Positions 7,121 to 9,999 of a stretch of DNA of 9,999 nucleotides are shown here, piece by piece. Source of the DNA: Candidatus Omnitrophota bacterium (GTDB lineage: Bacteria > Omnitrophota > Gorgyraeia > 2-01-FULL-45-10). Every line of letters starts with the position of its first letter. The stretch's first letter is position 1. Made by a program: the position numbers and the translations under genes. The notes below the pieces were generated by a model. That model worked only from the letters and a program-made list of their open reading frames with translations. It did no database searches and had not been told where the DNA came from. The stretch is from assembly GCA_030695725.1 (NCBI GenBank), contig JAUYPN010000027.1, positions 1-9,999 on the forward strand, written 5' to 3'.

Positions 7121-7180
7121 CCTTCGACGCGGCCGCTTTAAGCGGCCTTGCTCAGGGTTATCCTGAGCTTTTGTCGAAGG
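7121..7180 (+). repeat. Three-stem palindromic intergenic element
   Basis: Outer arms CCTTCGAC (7121-7128) and GTCGAAGG (7173-7180) pair perfectly. Inside lie two further perfect hairpins: GGCCGC/GCGGCC (7131-7136 with 7142-7147, loop TTTAA) and GCTCAGG/CCTGAGC (7150-7156 with 7162-7168, loop GTTAT). The whole folds as a three-way junction filling most of the gap between the L,D-transpeptidase gene and accA. The CCTTCGAC and CTCAGG words resemble a dispersed intergenic palindrome that I recall from several bacterial genomes. No T-run follows, so a classical terminator is unlikely. It starts one base after the stop codon. Confidence 0.75.
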
Positions 7181-7183
7181 ATT

Positions 7184-7199
7184 AAAGGAGTTAAATTTG
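7184..7199 (+). promoter_or_regulatory. Shine-Dalgarno site fixing the TTG start of accA
   Basis: AAAGGAG (7184-7190) lies six bases before TTG 7197. No ATG in frame is available near the family start, since the next residues already encode the conserved N-terminal LDFEKPIIELE helix. Confidence 0.75.
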
Positions 7200-8168
7200 G
7201 CTGCTCACATTCCGGGGCTCGATTTCGAAAAGCCCATCATAGAATTGGAGAGGAAGATAGACGAGCTTAAGGGCTTCACCACCCGCGAGGACCTTAATAT
7301 GTCCGGCGAAGTGAAGAAACTTGAGGCGAAGCTCTCCCAGATAAAGAAAGAGGTCTACGAAAATCTCACCCCGTGGCAGAGGGTGCAGCTCGCCCGCCAT
7401 CCGAAAAGGCCCTACACTCTGGATTATATAGATATGCTCATGACGGATTTTGTAGAGATCCATGGAGACAGGCATTTTGCGGACGATAAGTCCATAGTCG
7501 GCGGGCTGGCAACTATAAATAATGAAAAGATCATGGTCATAGGTCATCAGAAGGGAAGGGACACGAAAGAGAATCTCATCAGGAATTTCGGAAGCCCTCA
7601 CCCGGAAGGCTATAGAAAAGCGATGAGGCTCATGAATATGGCCCAGAAGTTCTCTATACCTGTAGTGACATTCATCGATACTCCGGGAGCTTATCCGGGA
7701 ATAGGAGCCGAGGAGAGGGGACAGGCGGAGGCTATAGCTTATAACTTAAGAGAGATGGCCACTCTGCAGACGCCGATAATAATATTCGTGATCGGTGAAG
7801 GCGGCTCAGGGGGCGCGCTCGGAATAGGCGTGGGCGATAAGATCTATGTACTGGAGAACGCTTACTACTCCGTGATATCTCCGGAAGGGTGCGCGGCTAT
7901 TCTCTGGAAAGAGCGTTCGCGCTCATCCGACGCGGCCAAGGCGCTGAAGTTGACCGCAAAGGACCTTTTCGAGGTGGGCATCATAGACGGCATAATAAAA
8001 GAGCCCTTAGGCGGAGCGCACAGGAATCCGCAGGAGGCCGCCGAGAATATAAAAACGGCCATTATAAAAGACCTTGAAGCGCTGAAAAAGATCCCGAAAT
8101 CAAAACTCATAGAGATGCGCTATGCCAAGTTCAGATCCATCGGGGTCTTTGACGAACCATCGAAGTAA
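7197..8168 (+). CDS. accA: Acetyl-CoA carboxylase carboxyltransferase subunit alpha
   Basis: AccA pairs with AccD to move the carboxyl group from carboxybiotin on AccB to acetyl-CoA, making malonyl-CoA for fatty-acid synthesis. The 323-residue protein is close to the usual size (about 320). It opens with LDFEKPIIELERKIDELK, the characteristic N-terminal helix of AccA. The crotonase-fold core carries DTPGAYPG (161-168), the glycine-rich oxyanion loop GEGGSGGALG (201-210 region) and SPEGCA (228-233). LTAKDL (252-257), the GIIDGII segment and the C-terminal RYAKFRSIG are also typical. The start is TTG 7197. No accD is in the window, so the partner must be encoded elsewhere. The stop is followed after eight bases by tRNA-Ala, so the mRNA may run into the tRNA genes. 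Confidence 0.96.
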   Translation: MAAHIPGLDFEKPIIELERKIDELKGFTTREDLNMSGEVKKLEAKLSQIKKEVYENLTPWQRVQLARHPKRPYTLDYIDMLMTDFVEIHGDRHFADDKSIVGGLATINNEKIMVIGHQKGRDTKENLIRNFGSPHPEGYRKAMRLMNMAQKFSIPVVTFIDTPGAYPGIGAEERGQAEAIAYNLREMATLQTPIIIFVIGEGGSGGALGIGVGDKIYVLENAYYSVISPEGCAAILWKERSRSSDAAKALKLTAKDLFEVGIIDGIIKEPLGGAHRNPQEAAENIKTAIIKDLEALKKIPKSKLIEMRYAKFRSIGVFDEPSK

Positions 8169-8176
8169 ATTTAAGT

Positions 8177-8250
8177 GGGGCTGTAGTGAAGAGGAATCAC
8201 GACACAATGGCATTGTGTAATCACGAGTTCGATTCTCGTCAGCTCCACCA
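8177..8250 (+). tRNA. tRNA-Ala (anticodon GGC)
   Basis: A full cloverleaf can be drawn. The acceptor is GGGGCTG (8177-8183) with CAGCTCC (8240-8246), including a G3:U70 wobble, the alanine identity element. The D stem is GTGA/TCAC with a 7-base loop, the anticodon stem ACACA/TGTGT, and loop 8207-8213 gives anticodon GGC (8209-8211). The variable loop has 4 bases and the T arm is ACGAG-TTCGATT-CTCGT. The discriminator is A8247 and CCA (8248-8250) is encoded. It reads GCC and GCU alanine codons. The D arm is unlike the usual tRNA-Ala D arm. Confidence 0.93.
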
Positions 8251-8262
8251 CTAAACGATTTT

Positions 8263-8348
8263 GCCGAAGTGGTGGAATGGCATACACGATGGTCTCAAAA
8301 ACCATTAAGCGTAAGCTTGTGTGGGTTCGACTCCCACCTTCGGCACCA
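8263..8348 (+). tRNA. tRNA-Leu (anticodon CAA)
   Basis: This is a class II tRNA with a long variable arm. The acceptor is GCCGAAG (8263-8269) with CTTCGGC (8338-8344). A 3-bp D stem GTG/CAC follows, then anticodon stem ATGGT/ACCAT (8289-8293 with 8301-8305) with loop CTCAAAA, giving anticodon CAA (8296-8298) for UUG. A 15-base variable arm (8306-8320) contains AAGC/GCTT. The T arm is GTGGG-TTCGACT-CCCAC, the discriminator A8345 as expected for leucine, and CCA (8346-8348) is encoded. It lies 12 bases after tRNA-Ala. Confidence 0.96.
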
Positions 8349-8390
8349 TGAACCATTCGACAAAACCTTCGGTTTTGTCTCAGGTTCATG
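8347..8390 (+). repeat. Nested inverted repeat after tRNA-Leu
   Basis: Outer arms CATGAACC (8347-8354) and GGTTCATG (8383-8390) enclose a 9-bp inner hairpin, GACAAAACC (8359-8367) and GGTTTTGTC (8371-8379), with a TTC loop. The outer left arm shares its first two bases with the CCA end of tRNA-Leu. There is no T-run after it. It could guide 3' processing of the tRNA or limit read-through into nfo. It shares the words TTCGAC, TTTTGTC and CTCAGG with the element at 7121-7180. Confidence 0.75.
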
Positions 8391-8406
8391 GCAGGCCATT
8401 ACATTT

Positions 8407-9258
8407 ATGATAGAGCGTCGCATTGGAGTTCATGTCTCGATAGCCGGGAAGATATGGGAGTCGCTCGAGAGGGCGAAGGCCCTTGACTGCAACGCCATGC
8501 AGATCTTCAGCCGTAATCCCAGGCTCTGGCAGGCTTCGGAATTCGACCAATCCGATATAGAACATTTTAAGCGGCTTAAAGTTGATTACGACATCGCCCC
8601 TGTAGCGGTGCATATACCGTATATAATAAATCTTGCTTCACCTGTCGCCGGTCTTTACAAGAAGTCTATAGTAGCGTATATCGAGGATATGGCGCGAGCC
8701 GATACATTAGGCGTTGAATATTTCGTGACGCATCTCGGCAGCCACGTCGGCTCCGGCGAGGATAAAGGGATAAAGAGGTTCAGCGACGCTTTAAACCAGA
8801 TCATAAATAAAGCGAAGCCTAAGACTATGATACTTTTGGAAAACACGGCCGGCTCCGGCTCATGGATAGGATACAAATTTGAACATATCAAACGCATGAT
8901 CGATGAACTCGACCAACCTGAAAATGTAGGCGTTTGCCTCGATACAGCTCACACCTTTGAAGCGGGTTATGACATAAAAAGTAAGGGCGGGCTTGACAAG
9001 ACGCTGAAGAAATTTGATAAGTTAGTCGGGCTCGAGAAGATAAAGGTGGTACATTTCAACGACAGCTTATCCGAGCTGGGCTCCCATGTCGACAGGCACC
9101 AGCATATAGGTAAGGGTAATATAGGCCTGGCGGCCATGAAGCGCATCATAAATCACCCGGGTCTGAAAGACGCGGCATTCATAATGGAGACACCGAAAGA
9201 GTCGGATAAAGATGACAAGCGTAATCTGGCAACGGTAAGAAAGTTAATTAAAGGATAA
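8407..9258 (+). CDS. nfo: Endonuclease IV (AP endonuclease)
   Basis: Nfo is a three-zinc TIM-barrel enzyme that cuts the DNA backbone 5' of abasic sites in base excision repair. Starting from ATG 8407 the protein has 283 residues. All nine metal ligands of the family are present: His69, His109, Glu145, Asp179, His182, His216, Asp229, His231 and Glu261, at the same positions as I recall for the E. coli enzyme. Signature blocks include CLDTAHTFEAGYD (177-189), VVHFNDS (214-220) and DRHQHIGKG (229-237). The open frame continues upstream into the tRNA genes, but that part is not coding; the MIERRIGVHVSIAGK start fits the family. The ribosome site is weak (GGCAGG, 8390-8395). leuS begins five bases after the stop. 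Confidence 0.96.
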   Translation: MIERRIGVHVSIAGKIWESLERAKALDCNAMQIFSRNPRLWQASEFDQSDIEHFKRLKVDYDIAPVAVHIPYIINLASPVAGLYKKSIVAYIEDMARADTLGVEYFVTHLGSHVGSGEDKGIKRFSDALNQIINKAKPKTMILLENTAGSGSWIGYKFEHIKRMIDELDQPENVGVCLDTAHTFEAGYDIKSKGGLDKTLKKFDKLVGLEKIKVVHFNDSLSELGSHVDRHQHIGKGNIGLAAMKRIINHPGLKDAAFIMETPKESDKDDKRNLATVRKLIKG

Positions 9259-9262
9259 TTTT

Positions 9263-9999
9263 GTGACAAGTGACAAGCGACAAGTAACAAGCGACGATAA
9301 GCTATATCCCTTCGACAAGATCGAGCCGAAGTGGCAGAAGTTCTGGCGCGATGAAGGCCTATTTAAGGCGGATACCGCCGATTACAAAGATAAGTACTAC
9401 TGTCTCATGATGTTCCCATATCCGTCTGCGGCTCTGCACGTCGGGCACGGCAGGAACTACATCATCGGCGACGTCGTAGCGCGCTACAAGATGATGCGCG
9501 GCTTTAATGTGCTTGCTCCCATGGGCTTCGACGCGTTCGGCCTCCCGGCCGAGAACGCGGCGATAAAAGGTGCCCTCCATCCCGAGGTCTCCACCCTGAA
9601 TAATATAAAGACGATGAAGAAACAGCTCAAGACCTGGGGTGTGGAATACGACTGGGACAGAGAAGTGATATCGTGCCTGCCCGATTACTATAAATGGACG
9701 CAGTGGCTATTTGTTAAACTTTATGAAAAGGGCCTCGCCTATAAGAAAAAAGCATTCGTCAATTGGTGCCCCTCCTGCAAAACCGTTCTTGCCAACGAAC
9801 AGGTAATAAACGGCGCCTGCGAAAGATGCGATTCTGAAGTCACACAAAAAGATCTCGAACAGTGGTTCTTTAAGATCACTGCCTATGCCGAGAGGCTGCT
9901 GAAAGACCTGGAAAAATTAGAAAATTGGCCCGAGCGCGTTAAGGCCATGCAGAAGAACTGGATCGGCAGGAGCGAGGGCGTCGAGATAGATTTTAAGAT
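9263..9999 (+). CDS. leuS: Leucyl-tRNA synthetase, N-terminal part (3' truncated by window)
   Basis: LeuRS charges tRNA-Leu with leucine. The visible 245 codons cover the start of the class Ia Rossmann catalytic domain and run off the right edge. The HIGH signature appears as HVGH (59-62) in YPSAALHVGHGRNY. GFDAFGLPAENAA (88-100) is typical. A zinc-knuckle insertion carries Cys169, Cys172, Cys186 and Cys189. EQWFFKIT (199-206) and WPERVKAMQKNWIGRSEG (222-239) match the family. The start is GTG 9263: an in-frame TAA at 9245 excludes earlier starts except within 18 bases, and AAAGGA (9250-9255) is seven bases before. The first ten or so residues come from a heptanucleotide repeat and form an extra N-terminal stretch before the usual YPFDKIEPKWQ start. 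It is likely cotranscribed with nfo. Confidence 0.96.
   Translation, partial: MTSDKRQVTSDDKLYPFDKIEPKWQKFWRDEGLFKADTADYKDKYYCLMMFPYPSAALHVGHGRNYIIGDVVARYKMMRGFNVLAPMGFDAFGLPAENAAIKGALHPEVSTLNNIKTMKKQLKTWGVEYDWDREVISCLPDYYKWTQWLFVKLYEKGLAYKKKAFVNWCPSCKTVLANEQVINGACERCDSEVTQKDLEQWFFKITAYAERLLKDLEKLENWPERVKAMQKNWIGRSEGVEIDFK
9264..9291 (+). repeat. Heptanucleotide tandem repeat at the leuS start
   Basis: Four 7-base units, TGACAAG, TGACAAG, CGACAAG and TAACAAG, are followed by a degenerate CGACGAT. The repeat begins inside the GTG start codon and encodes residues 2-10 of the synthetase. The period is seven, as in the purH repeat, but the unit differs. Confidence 0.85.

Noticed and set aside
7121..7180. 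Intrinsic terminator after the L,D-transpeptidase gene
   Set aside because: The stems are strong, but no T-run follows any of them.
8269..8406. Upstream extension of the nfo reading frame
   Set aside because: It lies across tRNA-Leu and the nested inverted repeat; family alignment starts at ATG 8407.
8338..8420. Attachment site of an integrated element at the tRNA-Leu 3' end
   Set aside because: No duplicate of the tRNA 3' end and no integrase are visible; nfo follows directly.
9308..9330. CCCTTCGACAAG inside leuS as another copy of the 7121 palindrome family
   Set aside because: It encodes the conserved LeuRS start YPFDKIEP and has no matching second arm, so it is coding sequence resembling the repeat by chance.

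Overview
The window is a bacterial chromosome segment, densely coded and entirely on the + strand. It carries nine complete protein genes, one 3'-truncated gene (leuS) and two tRNA genes. Short gaps, Shine-Dalgarno sites overlapping upstream stop codons, TTG/GTG starts and heavy use of ATA, AGG and AGA codons suggest a mid-GC, little-cultivated lineage. My best guess from general style is a PVC-related group such as Omnitrophota, but nothing here proves the phylum. Genes for a membrane PAP2-like protein and an L,D-transpeptidase indicate a peptidoglycan-containing cell.

Layout. (1) Positions 1-125: a group II intron domain V-like hairpin (56-88), probably the last part of an intron lying off the left edge, directly ahead of gpmA. 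(2) 126-5776: gpmA (glycolysis), purH, folC, mnmE and folE. PurH consumes 10-formyl-THF, FolC makes dihydrofolate and folylpolyglutamates, MnmE uses a THF one-carbon unit to modify tRNA, and FolE starts folate (pterin) synthesis, so this is a coherent folate/one-carbon cluster. (3) 5773-7119: a candidate promoter, then a DUF212 membrane protein and a membrane-anchored LysM/L,D-transpeptidase (cell envelope). (4) 7121-7180: a three-stem palindromic intergenic element. (5) 7197-8348: accA (fatty-acid synthesis), followed 8 nt later by tRNA-Ala(GGC) and tRNA-Leu(CAA). (6) 8347-8390: a second nested inverted repeat, then nfo (endonuclease IV) and leuS, which runs off the right edge.

The protein genes are ordinary housekeeping genes with intact active sites, and I see no undescribed multi-gene system. 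The unusual material is small and structural: the intron relic at the left edge, two different heptanucleotide tandem repeats inside reading frames (the purH interdomain linker and the leuS N-terminus), two complex intergenic palindromes that share short words, and a tRNA-Leu gene just upstream of the leucyl-tRNA synthetase gene. No gene-free stretch exceeds 300 bases; the longest is the first 125 bases.
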